Assembly (NCBI GenBank): GCA_947258435.1
Contig: CAMYID010000024.1
Coordinates: forward strand, 1 to 64,000
From: an uncultured Alphaproteobacteria bacterium
Lineage (GTDB): Bacteria; Pseudomonadota; Alphaproteobacteria; UBA11222
Length of the DNA: 64,000 nucleotides
Reading direction: 5' to 3'
In this document: positions 53,999 through 63,204 of the stretch, one piece after another
Layout of the letters: each line of letters opens with the position of its first letter
How positions within the stretch are numbered: position 1 is the first letter of the stretch
The notes under the pieces: model-generated
The model's database searches: none
What the model was told of the DNA's origin: nothing
The model's input: the letters and a program-made list of their open reading frames with translations, nothing else
Position numbers and translations under genes: made by a program

Positions 53999-55369
53999 AT
54001 GCCGGAAAATAAAACATCTGCGGCGTTGGGCGATGTTTCAGATATGCAGCAGCTTGCCGGTGATCTGATCGGTAAGATGAAATCTGCGGGCGCGGATGCA
54101 GCAGATCTTCTGCTTGTCACGGGCACATCGGTATCTGTGTCATGCAGACTGGGTGAGATTGAGGATGTCGAACGCTCCGAAGGGCAGGATCTTGGTTTGC
54201 GCGCCTTTGTCGGCAATCAGCAGGCAGTTGTGTCTACAAGCGATCTGAGTACGGCAACCCTTGATGAGATGGTGGCGCGGGTGGTCGCGATGGCGAAATC
54301 CGCGCCTGCCGATCCCTTTTGCGGTCTGGCGGCGCCTGAGTTTCTTGCGGAAGAAATTGCTGATCTTGATATCTTTGATCCGACCGCGCCCGACATGCCC
54401 GAACTGATTGCCGCAGCCCGGCAGTGTGAGGATTCCGCGCGTGCCATCGATGGCATCACCAACTCGGAAGGCGCAGGCACCGGATGGGGGCACAGCCAGG
54501 TTGTTCTGGCGACAAGTACGGGCTTCAATCAGGGCTATAAATCCTCGTCCTACAGCATTTCCTGTTCCGTTCTGGCGGGCGAGGGAGTGGCGATGGAACG
54601 GGATTACGAATTTTCGTCAAGTCGGCATTATGCCGACCTGACCGCGGCGGAAGAGGTTGGCAAAATTGCTGCCTATCGCACGCTGAGCCGGCTTAATCCG
54701 CGCAAGGTGAAAAGTGCTCAGGTCCCTGTTGTCTATGCTCCGCGCGTGGCAAACAGTTTGCTGGGGCATCTTGCCGGGGCGATCAACGGGGCCGCAGTCG
54801 CCCGCGGCACAAGCTTTCTGAAGGACTGTCTGGGACAGAAAATTCTGCCTGAACAGCTTTCCGTAATTGATGACCCGCATCGGCTGCGCGGATTACGCTC
54901 GAAACCGTTTGATGGTGAAGGTGTGCGCAACAGCCGCCGTGCCATGGTGGAAAACGGCGTGCTGCAGGGCTGGTTTCTGGATAGCGCCGCTGCGCGCCAG
55001 CTCGGCCTGCAAAGCAGTGGTCATGCCGCCCGCGGCACGGGCGGTGCACCCGGCCCCGCCCCCACAAATCTCTATATGACGCCAGGCGTTGTGACGGCTG
55101 ACGCATTGCTGGCCGATATCAGGGAGGGGCTGCTGATAACCGAGCTGATCGGTATGGGTGTCAATGGTGTGACCGGCGATTACAGCCGGGGCGCGTCGGG
55201 CTTCTGGATTGAAAATGGCAAGCCGGCCTATCCGGTCAGTGAAGTGACCGTGGCAGGCAATCTGCGCGAGATGTTCAGGAACATAACTGCCGCAGACGAT
55301 CTGCAGTTCCATTATGGAACGAATGCACCGACCTTGCGGGTTGAAGGGATGATGGTCGCGGGTGAGTGA
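53999..55369 (+). CDS. tldE: TldE/PmbA protease subunit
   Basis: 456 residues. TldE partner of TldD, lacking the HExxxH motif. Recognisable segments: VSCRLGEIEDVERSEGQDLG, LRAFVGNQQAVVSTSDLS, RPFDGEGVR-like SKPFDGEGVRNSRR, and ELIGMGVNGVTGDYSRGASG. The stop overlaps the next gene by eight bases. Works with the tldD product encoded 9 kb away. Confidence 0.96.
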   Translation: MPENKTSAALGDVSDMQQLAGDLIGKMKSAGADAADLLLVTGTSVSVSCRLGEIEDVERSEGQDLGLRAFVGNQQAVVSTSDLSTATLDEMVARVVAMAKSAPADPFCGLAAPEFLAEEIADLDIFDPTAPDMPELIAAARQCEDSARAIDGITNSEGAGTGWGHSQVVLATSTGFNQGYKSSSYSISCSVLAGEGVAMERDYEFSSSRHYADLTAAEEVGKIAAYRTLSRLNPRKVKSAQVPVVYAPRVANSLLGHLAGAINGAAVARGTSFLKDCLGQKILPEQLSVIDDPHRLRGLRSKPFDGEGVRNSRRAMVENGVLQGWFLDSAAARQLGLQSSGHAARGTGGAPGPAPTNLYMTPGVVTADALLADIREGLLITELIGMGVNGVTGDYSRGASGFWIENGKPAYPVSEVTVAGNLREMFRNITAADDLQFHYGTNAPTLRVEGMMVAGE

Positions 55370-56189
55370 TGCGGACCAGATAGTTTCCACTGCTGAACAT
55401 AACGTTGCGGTCGATGCGGCGCGCGAGGCGGGCGCTGTTGCGATGTCCTATTTCGGCGGCGAGTTCGCGCAGTGGGACAAGGGCGATGATAGTCCGGTAA
55501 CCGAAGCCGATATCGCGGTCGATAATCTGCTGCGGAAGAGATTGGGCGAGGCGTTTCCCGGCCATGGCTGGTTGTCGGAGGAAACCGAGGATAATTCCGA
55601 CAGGCTGGCGCAGCATCGCATCTGGATTGTCGATCCGATCGATGGCACCCGCGCTTTCATGCGGGGAGAACCGCATTTCACGATCTGTATTGCGTTGGTC
55701 GAGCAGGCAAGGCCGATCAGTGCGATTGTTTTTAATCCCGCATCGGGTGAGATGTATGAAGCTGTGCGTGGCGGTGGTGCGCGGTTGAACGGTCAGCCGA
55801 TCGCGCCCAGCGGCAAGGCGCAGCTCGCAGGTGCGCGGATGCTGGGCACACCGTCATTTTATCACAGCAAACGCTGGGCTGTGCCCTGGCCCGATATCCA
55901 TGTCGAAAAACGCAATTCGATTGCCTACCGTGTCGCCCTGGTTGCGGCGGGGCAATTCGATGGCTGTATTGGCCTGTCATCTGTCAATGATTGGGATCTG
56001 GCGGCCGCGGACCTGATTCTTCACGAGGCCGGGGGGCGGATCAGCCGTCGCGACGGGACGGAACTTCTTTACAATCAGCGTTCCGTACGGCATGCAGGCT
56101 TTATTGCGTCTGGTCACGCATTGCACCCTGCGCTTATCGGCCAGCTTGCCAATTGGCGACCACGCGCATCGAACTTGGTGTCAAGTTAG
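55362..56189 (+). CDS. Inositol-monophosphatase-family phosphatase (CysQ/HisN-like)
   Basis: 275 residues from a GTG at 55362 that overlaps tldE. Metal motifs: WLSEETEDN, WIVDPIDGTRAFMRG (DPIDGT) and the late SVNDWDLAAADLILHEAGG (WD motif). The family includes inositol monophosphatase, 3'-phosphoadenosine-5'-phosphatase CysQ and histidinol phosphatase HisN; substrate cannot be read with certainty. The tldE-phosphatase pairing recurs in Alphaproteobacteria. Confidence 0.9.
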   Translation: MSDADQIVSTAEHNVAVDAAREAGAVAMSYFGGEFAQWDKGDDSPVTEADIAVDNLLRKRLGEAFPGHGWLSEETEDNSDRLAQHRIWIVDPIDGTRAFMRGEPHFTICIALVEQARPISAIVFNPASGEMYEAVRGGGARLNGQPIAPSGKAQLAGARMLGTPSFYHSKRWAVPWPDIHVEKRNSIAYRVALVAAGQFDGCIGLSSVNDWDLAAADLILHEAGGRISRRDGTELLYNQRSVRHAGFIASGHALHPALIGQLANWRPRASNLVSS

Positions 56190-56199
56190 AGGCGGCGTT

Positions 56200-58209
56200 T
56201 TGGGCCGGACTGATGAAAATTATGCCGCCAATGGGGTGGCGTCGCTGCGCGACAGGTTACGCAATTCGGCACGAAGGATTGTCGATTTGCCGCGTAACAC
56301 GACATTGTTCCTGACCGCAGTCGTCGATTTTTTTGTCCTGTCGGCAATCGCGGTGATCGGCGTTCTGGCCTATGGGGTGCTCTGCCGCTGCCAGTTTGAC
56401 CCGTCGGCCTATTATCTGCTTCCTGCCGCTGTTTCAGCTGTTACCGTGCTGGTCTCGCTGGCGAGCGGTCTGTATCGCCCCATTCTGCGATATAGCGATA
56501 CAATCATCATTTTTCCGATTTTGAATTCGACCATTTGTGCGGGATTGACGGTTTCACTCGGATTGACCCTGTGGCTTGGTGAGCCACGGGTCAATCTGAT
56601 CATCGGGCCGCTTTGGCTTGTTACGGTCGGTATGATGCATGGCTGGCGGTTGATTGCGGTTACGATCCTGAATAAGGCGGAACGCCCGCGGCTGGATATT
56701 GAACGCCGTGTTGTGATTTACGGCGCAGGCCGGGCCGGTGCGGGTATCGGGGAGGCCATGACCCAGAACGGGCGAAGCGAACTGCGCTGCTATGTTGACG
56801 ATGACCGCAATTTGCACGGCCGCACATTATGCGGTGTGAAAATCTATTCGCCGGGCCGGATTACCGGGCTTGTTCAGCGTGGGGAGGTGGACCTTGTCGT
56901 GCTGGCCTTGCCCGCCACGTCGACGCTCAGGCGCGCGGCTATCATTAACCAGCTTTCCGAACTGCCTGTACGCGTGGAAACAGCACCAACACTCGAAGAA
57001 ATGCTGGTCGGCGGTCAGGCATTGACAGATATAAGGGGCGTATCGGCCGAAGAGTTGTTGTCGCGCGATCCGGTGACACCCGACAATCAACTTGTTACCA
57101 ACGAACTGCGCAATAAAACCGTGCTGGTCACGGGTGGTGGCGGCTCGATCGGTTCGGCGATCTGCCGGGCGGTTATTGCGCATCAGCCCGCAAAACTCAT
57201 TATATTCGAACAATCCGAGTTTGCGCTTTATTCGATTGAACGGGAACTGCGTGAATGGTCACGGGCAGCAGGGCAGCAGGTGCAGCTTGTCCCGCTACTT
57301 GGTTCCACACTCGATCACGGGCAGGTTGGGCGGATATTCGATCAGCATACGGTTGATATCGTGTATCACGCGGCTGCCTACAAGCATGTACCATTGGTTG
57401 AGATGAACCCGATTGTCGGCGCGGCCAATAATATTCTGGGTACTTTTCATGTAGCCGCTGCGGCGCAGTCCCGCCAGGTTGGGAAATTTGTGCTGATTTC
57501 CACCGACAAGGCTGTGCGGCCGACCAACGTCATGGGGGCATCGAAACGCGTCAGCGAGCGGTTTATCCAGGCTTTTGCCCATGAATCCCGGGATACGGGG
57601 TTCGTGCTTGTGCGCTTTGGTAATGTGCTCGATTCAGCAGGGTCTGCTGTGCCCCTGTTTCGGGAGCAGATCGCCCGCGGTGGCCCGGTCACCGTGACCG
57701 ATCCTGAGGTGGAACGCTATTTCATGACAATCCCCGAAGCGGCCGAACTTGTCATTCAGGCCGGTGCGATGAGTGCCGGGGGCGGCGAAATCTTCCATCT
57801 CGATATGGGGGAACCTGTGAAGGTTGCCGATCTTGCGCGCAAACTTGTGCACTTGTCCGGGTTGCGGGTGCGCGAGCCTGGTCAGTACTCAGGCGATATC
57901 GAAATCAAATTCGTAGGCCTGCGACCCGGTGAGAAACTTGTCGAGGAACTGCTGGTCGATGAGGAAAGCGGCCCGACGGCACATCCGCGTATTTTTCGGG
58001 CAGCTGCACCCAATGGAATGACGCTTGCCAAAGCTGAAAGCTATCTGGCGCGGTTCCGTGTGGTTATTGATGCAAATGATGTGCAGGGGCTTCTGGATCT
58101 GCTGTGTGAACTTGTCGAGTCCTATGCAGAACAACGGCAGGTCGCCCCCATGGTGGCGGGGGCAGCGGTGGCGGATGCTGTGGACATCGATCAGGCCAAT
58201 TCGGGTTGA
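56200..58209 (+). CDS. Membrane-bound nucleotide-sugar 4,6-dehydratase (CapD/WbpM type)
   Basis: About 669 residues from the TTG at 56200 (GAGGCGG upstream); a GTG at 56236 is the alternative. Four N-terminal membrane helices (TTLFLTAVVDFFVLSAIAVI etc.), a CoA-binding-like Rossmann domain (VVIYGAGRAGAGIGEAM), and the catalytic SDR domain (TVLVTGGGGSIGSAICRAVI). The catalytic triad has Met for Tyr: STDKAVRPTNVMGASKR, the Ser-Met-Lys form described for WbpM. Makes 6-deoxy-4-keto sugars for polysaccharide or O-antigen. Confidence 0.93.
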   Translation: MGRTDENYAANGVASLRDRLRNSARRIVDLPRNTTLFLTAVVDFFVLSAIAVIGVLAYGVLCRCQFDPSAYYLLPAAVSAVTVLVSLASGLYRPILRYSDTIIIFPILNSTICAGLTVSLGLTLWLGEPRVNLIIGPLWLVTVGMMHGWRLIAVTILNKAERPRLDIERRVVIYGAGRAGAGIGEAMTQNGRSELRCYVDDDRNLHGRTLCGVKIYSPGRITGLVQRGEVDLVVLALPATSTLRRAAIINQLSELPVRVETAPTLEEMLVGGQALTDIRGVSAEELLSRDPVTPDNQLVTNELRNKTVLVTGGGGSIGSAICRAVIAHQPAKLIIFEQSEFALYSIERELREWSRAAGQQVQLVPLLGSTLDHGQVGRIFDQHTVDIVYHAAAYKHVPLVEMNPIVGAANNILGTFHVAAAAQSRQVGKFVLISTDKAVRPTNVMGASKRVSERFIQAFAHESRDTGFVLVRFGNVLDSAGSAVPLFREQIARGGPVTVTDPEVERYFMTIPEAAELVIQAGAMSAGGGEIFHLDMGEPVKVADLARKLVHLSGLRVREPGQYSGDIEIKFVGLRPGEKLVEELLVDEESGPTAHPRIFRAAAPNGMTLAKAESYLARFRVVIDANDVQGLLDLLCELVESYAEQRQVAPMVAGAAVADAVDIDQANSG

Positions 58210-58223
58210 GGCATTAATTCTCC

Positions 58224-59324
58224 ATGCCTGAACTTATTGCGAATCTTCCGGTAACCAGCGTTGCATTATCGCATGCTTTCTTCGCGCTTATATTGATCGG
58301 GCTTTCCGCATTCCTCACCCGTTGGGTTATGGGGTGGAATATCGCAGATATTCCCAATGCGCGTTCTTCTCACATCCGGCCGACGCCAAAAAGCGGGGGG
58401 GTGGCAATAGCGATCAGTTTTCTGGTGGGAATGACTGTCATCCTGTCTTTGCATGATGCGGCCCCCTTGCCGAGCTTGCCGTTCGCCATCTTCCTTGCCG
58501 TGATTGCGGTGACCTTTGCAGCTGCGCTTGCAGATGATCTGATCGGGCTTGCGCCTTTTGTCAAACTTGCCTGCCAGCTTGCTACAGCACTTGTTTTCAG
58601 TCTGTTTGTCGCCCGCATTGACGGGTTGGCGGTGCCTGTTACCGGCAATCTCTCATTCGGCTGGTTCGGGCATCTGGTGACGATCGGGTGGTTTATCCTG
58701 TTCATGAACGTGTATAATTTCATGGACGGGATCGATGGGCTTGCGGCGGGCGGTGCATTGATTGCACTTTTCATGCTTGGCGGAATCGGGCTCGTTCTGG
58801 GTGCGCATTTCGTTTATCTGAGCGCATTGTGCCTGTTTGCGGCAATTGCGGGGTTTTTCGCCTTTAATTTTCCACCAGCGAAAATCTTTATGGGGGATAC
58901 CGGCAGTCAGGTTATCGGCTTTGTGATAGCGGGGCTTGCGGTGATCGGCGCGCGAGGCGATGCGGGGCAAATTTCGATTGTTATCGTGCCGGCCTTGTTC
59001 AGCTGTTTTATTGTCGATGTCCTTGTGACTCTGCTTTACCGTTTTTTCAGGGGGCAGAAACTCACCCAGGCGCACCGCGAACATTTGTTTCAGATTTGTA
59101 ACCGGCTCGGTTTTTCACATTTCAGATTGAGCGTTATCTATTACGGCTTGTTTCTGGTCAGTGGTATTGGTGCGCTGTTGCTGCAATTTGCAGATCCGGC
59201 TGCGCGACTGCCATTGTTTATCTCCGGCCTTCTGGTTTATGTGCCGCTGGCTGTCATGGTCTATCTCGCGGGCATGGCGGGCGGGATCGTGCCCGTGGGG
59301 CGTGATGGCGCTGAACAGCTCTAA
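58224..59324 (+). CDS. WecA/MraY-family initiating glycosyl-1-phosphate transferase
   Basis: 366 residues, about eleven membrane helices. Motifs: HIRPTPKSGGVAIA, ALADDLIGL (DD), VYNFMDGIDGLA (catalytic NxxDGxDG), FMGDTGSQVIG and QKLTQAHREHLFQ (HxHH-type). It loads the first sugar phosphate on undecaprenyl phosphate to start surface polysaccharide synthesis. It follows the dehydratase by 14 bp, so it likely uses its product. Convergent four-base overlap with nadC. Confidence 0.93.
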   Translation: MPELIANLPVTSVALSHAFFALILIGLSAFLTRWVMGWNIADIPNARSSHIRPTPKSGGVAIAISFLVGMTVILSLHDAAPLPSLPFAIFLAVIAVTFAAALADDLIGLAPFVKLACQLATALVFSLFVARIDGLAVPVTGNLSFGWFGHLVTIGWFILFMNVYNFMDGIDGLAAGGALIALFMLGGIGLVLGAHFVYLSALCLFAAIAGFFAFNFPPAKIFMGDTGSQVIGFVIAGLAVIGARGDAGQISIVIVPALFSCFIVDVLVTLLYRFFRGQKLTQAHREHLFQICNRLGFSHFRLSVIYYGLFLVSGIGALLLQFADPAARLPLFISGLLVYVPLAVMVYLAGMAGGIVPVGRDGAEQL

Positions 59325-60190
59325 TCGGTCCATTCGAAATCAAGGCCCAGATCAAGGCAGGGCGCGGAATGGGTAATCCAGCCGACCGAAATCAGGTCAA
59401 CCCCTGATTTTGCGATAGCGGGTGCTGTTTCCAGGGTAACATTGCCCGAAGCTTCAAGCAGGGCGCGGCCCCGGGTCCGCTGCACCGCCTCACGAAGTAA
59501 ATCCGGCGTCATATTATCAAGCATAATGATGTCGGGGTTTTCCTGCAGCGCCTCGTCAAGCTGATCCAGCCGGTCTACCTCGACCTCGATCTTCACCATA
59601 TGGCCGGCATGGGCGCGCGCCGCGGCAATTGCAGCTCCGACGCTGCCAGCAACAGCAACATGATTATCCTTGATCAGAATGGCATCATCGAGCCCAAAGC
59701 GGTGATTGCTGCCACCACCCGCCCGGACCGCATATTTTTCAAGCGCGCGCAGTCCAGGTGTTGTTTTGCGTGTGCAGCAGATCTGCGCCTTATGTCCGGC
59801 TGTCGCGGCAACTATCCGGGCTGTTTCAGTTGCGATGCCCGAGAGATGGCCAAGAAAATTAAGGGCGGTTCGCTCGGCTGTTAATATGGCCCGCGCCGGC
59901 CCTTCGATGGTTGCGACGATCGAACCTTCCTGCAGTTCGGCCCCGTCGAAGAGCGCGGGTGTTACAAGCAGCCTGTCATCGATTGTCCGGAACACGGCGG
60001 TCGCAATATCAAGGCCTGCCAGCCGACCCTGTCTGCGGCTGCGGATTGTAACGCGCAGTCCTGCGGACGCGGGCACCACTGCTTGCGAGGTAATATCGCC
60101 CGCGCGGCCCAGATCTTCGGCCAGGGCATTTTCAACCGCAGGCTGATAAAGCGAACGCGGAAGCGGCGTTAGCGCAAACGAAGTCGTCAT
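59321..60190 (-). CDS. nadC: Quinolinate phosphoribosyltransferase (nicotinate-nucleotide pyrophosphorylase)
   Basis: 289 residues. Family motifs: ALAEDLGRAGDITSQAVV, RTALNFLGHLSGIATET, CTRKTTPGLRALEKYAVRAG (substrate-binding Arg and Lys) and IMLDNMTPDLLREAV, ASGNVTLETAPAIAKSGVD. It forms nicotinate mononucleotide from quinolinate and PRPP. Last gene of the nadABC group, 12 bp after nadB. Confidence 0.98.
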   Translation of the reverse strand: MTTSFALTPLPRSLYQPAVENALAEDLGRAGDITSQAVVPASAGLRVTIRSRRQGRLAGLDIATAVFRTIDDRLLVTPALFDGAELQEGSIVATIEGPARAILTAERTALNFLGHLSGIATETARIVAATAGHKAQICCTRKTTPGLRALEKYAVRAGGGSNHRFGLDDAILIKDNHVAVAGSVGAAIAAARAHAGHMVKIEVEVDRLDQLDEALQENPDIIMLDNMTPDLLREAVQRTRGRALLEASGNVTLETAPAIAKSGVDLISVGWITHSAPCLDLGLDFEWTD

Positions 60191-60202
60191 AAATTTTTCG
60201 GC

Positions 60203-61840
60203 CTATGCCATGATTTGTGGTGGCTGTTTTGCGAAAGCATCATCGCCGCGCATGAAAGAGCGCTGCCGCATTGCTGGATTGGGGCCCGGATAGTCCTCGC
60301 GAAAATGTCCGCCGCGGCTTTCACAGCGCTGCAATGCCGCTTCGGTAATCAACCTCGCGGCAAGCAGCATATTTGCCGCCATGGCGGATTTGTCATCGAT
60401 CTGCGCCATCAGGCCGTCAAGCTCATGCAGGGTTGCAAGCAGATCTTCCTGCCGCCTTACAACGCCGACATTGGCTGACATGAGTTGCCGCAACCGGGCC
60501 AGTGTCAGCGCGCTGATTTTTGCGTCATAGCGGCGGAATCTCGCGGCAGGGGTTGCGCGGTTTGCCGGCGCGTTCTTGCCGCTACGGTTATCGTTATTGA
60601 GCGTGCGGCAGATATCATCGGCGGCGGCGGCACCAAAGACCGCCCCTTCCAGCAGGGAATTGCTGGCAAGCCTGTTGGCGCCGTGAATACCGGTTGAGGC
60701 AACCTCGCCACAGGCCCAGAGCCCGTCAAGGCTTGTGCGTCCGTTGCGGTCTGTTGCGATGCCGCCCATGTGATAATGCGCTGCCGGGGCCACAGGCACA
60801 GGCATTGTAACCGGGTCAATTCCGGCATCGCGGCAAAGCTGATAAACGGTCGGAAAGCGGTTCTGAAATGCCGGCCCGATCGCGGCGCGACAGTCCAGAA
60901 AGACCTGGCGACCGGCATGAATTTCCCGCCAGACGGCCCGGGCGACAATGTCACGTGGTGCAAGCTCTGCATTTTCGTGCACCTTGATCATGAAACGTTC
61001 GCCCCGGTCATTGATCAGCGTAGCGCCTTCGCCCCTTAACGCTTCTGTGGCGAGCGGTGCAGGCGTAATGCCAACATTCATGGCTGTCGGATGGAACTGC
61101 ACAAATTCAAGATCAGCGAGTAATGCCCCGGCACGTGCTGCTATTCCCAACCCTTCTCCGGTGCATTCGGATGGATTGGTCGTCACTTCGAACAGCCCGC
61201 CAATGCCACCGGTCGCCAGTATCACTGCTGGCGCAAAAACTGCCTGTGCCGGCATTTCGGGGGAATTCAGATCGCGGCAGTAAAGGCCGACAGCCCTGTC
61301 ATTGCGAATGATCAGCTCTTCCGCCGCACAATATTCACGGATCGTAATGGTGCGCTGCCGCTGCGCGGCGGCGCAAAGCGTTTTCATCAGGCCCCGCCCG
61401 GTGCTGTCGCCGCCGATATGCAATATGCGATTGCGGCTATGGGCCGCTTCTCGGCCAAGTGCGGGACTGCCGTCATCTTCTGTGTCAAAGGCGACGCCCC
61501 ATTCGCGCAAGCTTTCGATGCAGTCGGGCGCGCTATGGGTCACGATGCTGATAATATCGGGATCGGCGGTGCCTGCTGCTGCACGAAGGGTATCGGCCGC
61601 ATGAAGTTCAGGTGAATCGTCCGTGCCGATCGCCGCGGATATGCCACCCTGTGCCCATAAGCTGGAAGCGCCCTCGCCGAAGCCTGCCTTGCTGATCAGC
61701 AGAACATGCCACGACGGCGACAGGCGGAGTGCGGCAACAAGCCCGGCTATCCCGCCACCCACAATGATCACATCCGCCGCCGCTGGTCTTGCGGTCCCGG
61801 CTGTCAGCGGAATTGATTGTGATTGCATGTCCTTCGGCAT
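60203..61840 (-). CDS. nadB: L-aspartate oxidase
   Basis: 545 residues. FAD-binding DVIIVGGGIAGLVAALRL at the N-terminus, SSLWAQGGISAAIG, HIGGDSTGRGLM, EFVQFHPTAM and PVAPAAHYHMGGIATDRNGR, GEVASTGIHGANRLASNSLL. Oxidises aspartate to iminoaspartate for quinolinate. It lies 70 bp after nadA. Confidence 0.97.
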   Translation of the reverse strand: MPKDMQSQSIPLTAGTARPAAADVIIVGGGIAGLVAALRLSPSWHVLLISKAGFGEGASSLWAQGGISAAIGTDDSPELHAADTLRAAAGTADPDIISIVTHSAPDCIESLREWGVAFDTEDDGSPALGREAAHSRNRILHIGGDSTGRGLMKTLCAAAQRQRTITIREYCAAEELIIRNDRAVGLYCRDLNSPEMPAQAVFAPAVILATGGIGGLFEVTTNPSECTGEGLGIAARAGALLADLEFVQFHPTAMNVGITPAPLATEALRGEGATLINDRGERFMIKVHENAELAPRDIVARAVWREIHAGRQVFLDCRAAIGPAFQNRFPTVYQLCRDAGIDPVTMPVPVAPAAHYHMGGIATDRNGRTSLDGLWACGEVASTGIHGANRLASNSLLEGAVFGAAAADDICRTLNNDNRSGKNAPANRATPAARFRRYDAKISALTLARLRQLMSANVGVVRRQEDLLATLHELDGLMAQIDDKSAMAANMLLAARLITEAALQRCESRGGHFREDYPGPNPAMRQRSFMRGDDAFAKQPPQIMA

Positions 61841-61910
61841 ATGCGGAACTCTGTTTGCCGTTCAACCCGTTTATACCCTGTCGCGGTCAGGCGGGACAGC
61901 GATGCCCAGC

Positions 61911-63023
61911 TTACGCAAGCGCGACTTCCTTCGGTCCGCCGACCAGCTGTGCATAATGCGTCTGCGGCAGATTGCTTTGCCACTGAGCGGCGTCGGCAGG
62001 TGGCGTACCGATATCCAGCATCCGCTGGACAGCCAGCCGCGCGCGGTCAGCGACTTCAGGCGCGATTTCCACCTGATGCTGCATCAGGCGCAGGCTGCGT
62101 AAAATTGCCGGCAGGGTGATCTTCTTCATGTGCGGGCAAAGATTGCAGGGGCGAATGAAATCGACATTCGGCAGTTCGGCGGCGACATTATCGCTCATCG
62201 AACATTCGGTGATCATTACAATTTGGGGAGGCTGTTTCTGTTTCGCATAGTTGATCATGCCCGATGTGGAGCCTGCATAATCGGCAACTTCCAGCACATC
62301 GGGTGGGCATTCGGGATGTGCGAGCACGACGATGCCCGGATGGGCATCACGATATTCCTCGATCTCCTGAGCCGAAAACCGTTCATGCACCATGCAGCGC
62401 CCGCGCCAGGCAAGAATTTCGACATCTGTCTGCCGTGCGACATTCTGCGCGAGAAACTCATCGGGCAGGAACAACACGCGGTCCACGCCCAGCGATTCAA
62501 CGACATGCAATGCATTCGATGAGGTGCAGCAGACATCCGTCTCAGCCTTCACATCGGCGCTGGTGTTGACATAGGTCACTACAGGAACACCGGGATAGCG
62601 TTCTTTCAGCAACCGCACATCGGCCCCTGTAATTGATTCAGACAAGCTGCACCCGGCACCAAGGTCTGGAATAAGAACGGTTTTTTCAGGGTTCAGCAAT
62701 TTTGCGGTTTCGGCCATGAAATGCACACCGCATAGAATAATGATGTCGGCATCGACATCCACAGCTTCCCGGGCAAGCGCAAGGGAGTCCCCAACGATAT
62801 CCGCTACACCGTGGAAAATTTCCGGGGTTTGGTAGTTATGCGCCAGGATAACCGCGTTCTTTTCTTTTTTCAGGCGGTTGATCGCATCGATATAGGGCGC
62901 GAAAACCGGCCACTCCAATTCCGGAATGACATCTTTGACGCGGTCATAAGCTTCCCTGGTGGCGGCTGCCACTTCGGGTGTGTAGTCCAACCCGTCGCGG
63001 GCCATGTCTGCGACGCTTATCAT
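61911..63023 (-). CDS. nadA: Quinolinate synthase
   Basis: 370 residues from the ATG at 63023, preceded by GGGAGG; the open frame further upstream to 63143 runs through the operator and is not coding. Cluster ligands: Cys in [17 protein letters not shown], Cys in [10 protein letters not shown] and Cys in [14 protein letters not shown]. Condenses iminoaspartate with DHAP. First gene of the NAD operon, downstream of two NadQ-type sites. Confidence 0.97.
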   Translation of the reverse strand: MISVADMARDGLDYTPEVAAATREAYDRVKDVIPELEWPVFAPYIDAINRLKKEKNAVILAHNYQTPEIFHGVADIVGDSLALAREAVDVDADIIILCGVHFMAETAKLLNPEKTVLIPDLGAGCSLSESITGADVRLLKERYPGVPVVTYVNTSADVKAETDVCCTSSNALHVVESLGVDRVLFLPDEFLAQNVARQTDVEILAWRGRCMVHERFSAQEIEEYRDAHPGIVVLAHPECPPDVLEVADYAGSTSGMINYAKQKQPPQIVMITECSMSDNVAAELPNVDFIRPCNLCPHMKKITLPAILRSLRLMQHQVEIAPEVADRARLAVQRMLDIGTPPADAAQWQSNLPQTHYAQLVGGPKEVALA

Positions 63024-63050
63024 TTTCCGGCCTCCCTGTAACTCATATTT

Positions 63051-63067
63051 ATGCTCTAATTGAGTAT
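63051..63067. promoter_or_regulatory. NadQ/NrtR-type operator 1
   Basis: ATGCTCTAATTGAGTAT is a 17-bp near-palindrome 28 bp upstream of the nadA ATG. It is the core of a larger inverted repeat (63041-63077, 16-bp arms with one mismatch and a five-base centre). A possible minus-strand -10 (TATACT, 63068-63063) lies inside it. Confidence 0.75.
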
Positions 63068-63109
63068 AAATATGAGTAAAAAAACGCCCGAATTCACATC
63101 GGGTAGATA

Positions 63110-63126
63110 ATGCTATATTTGAGCAT
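63110..63126. promoter_or_regulatory. NadQ/NrtR-type operator 2
   Basis: ATGCTATATTTGAGCAT matches operator 1 at 13 of 17 positions and shares its palindromic pattern ATGCT-N7-AG(C/T)AT. The two sites are 59 bp apart between nadQ and nadA. Confidence 0.65.
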
Positions 63127-63204
63127 TTCTCCCTGTCAATCAATTCTTTTCAGTGATGTTACGAAAATATTATTTCTGGGCGAAATGGCGGGGGAGAGGC
63201 TGTA

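Noticed and set aside
61911..63143. Longer nadA start at 63143
   Set aside because: The extra 40 codons run through the operator region and lack homology; the ATG at 63023 has a good RBS.
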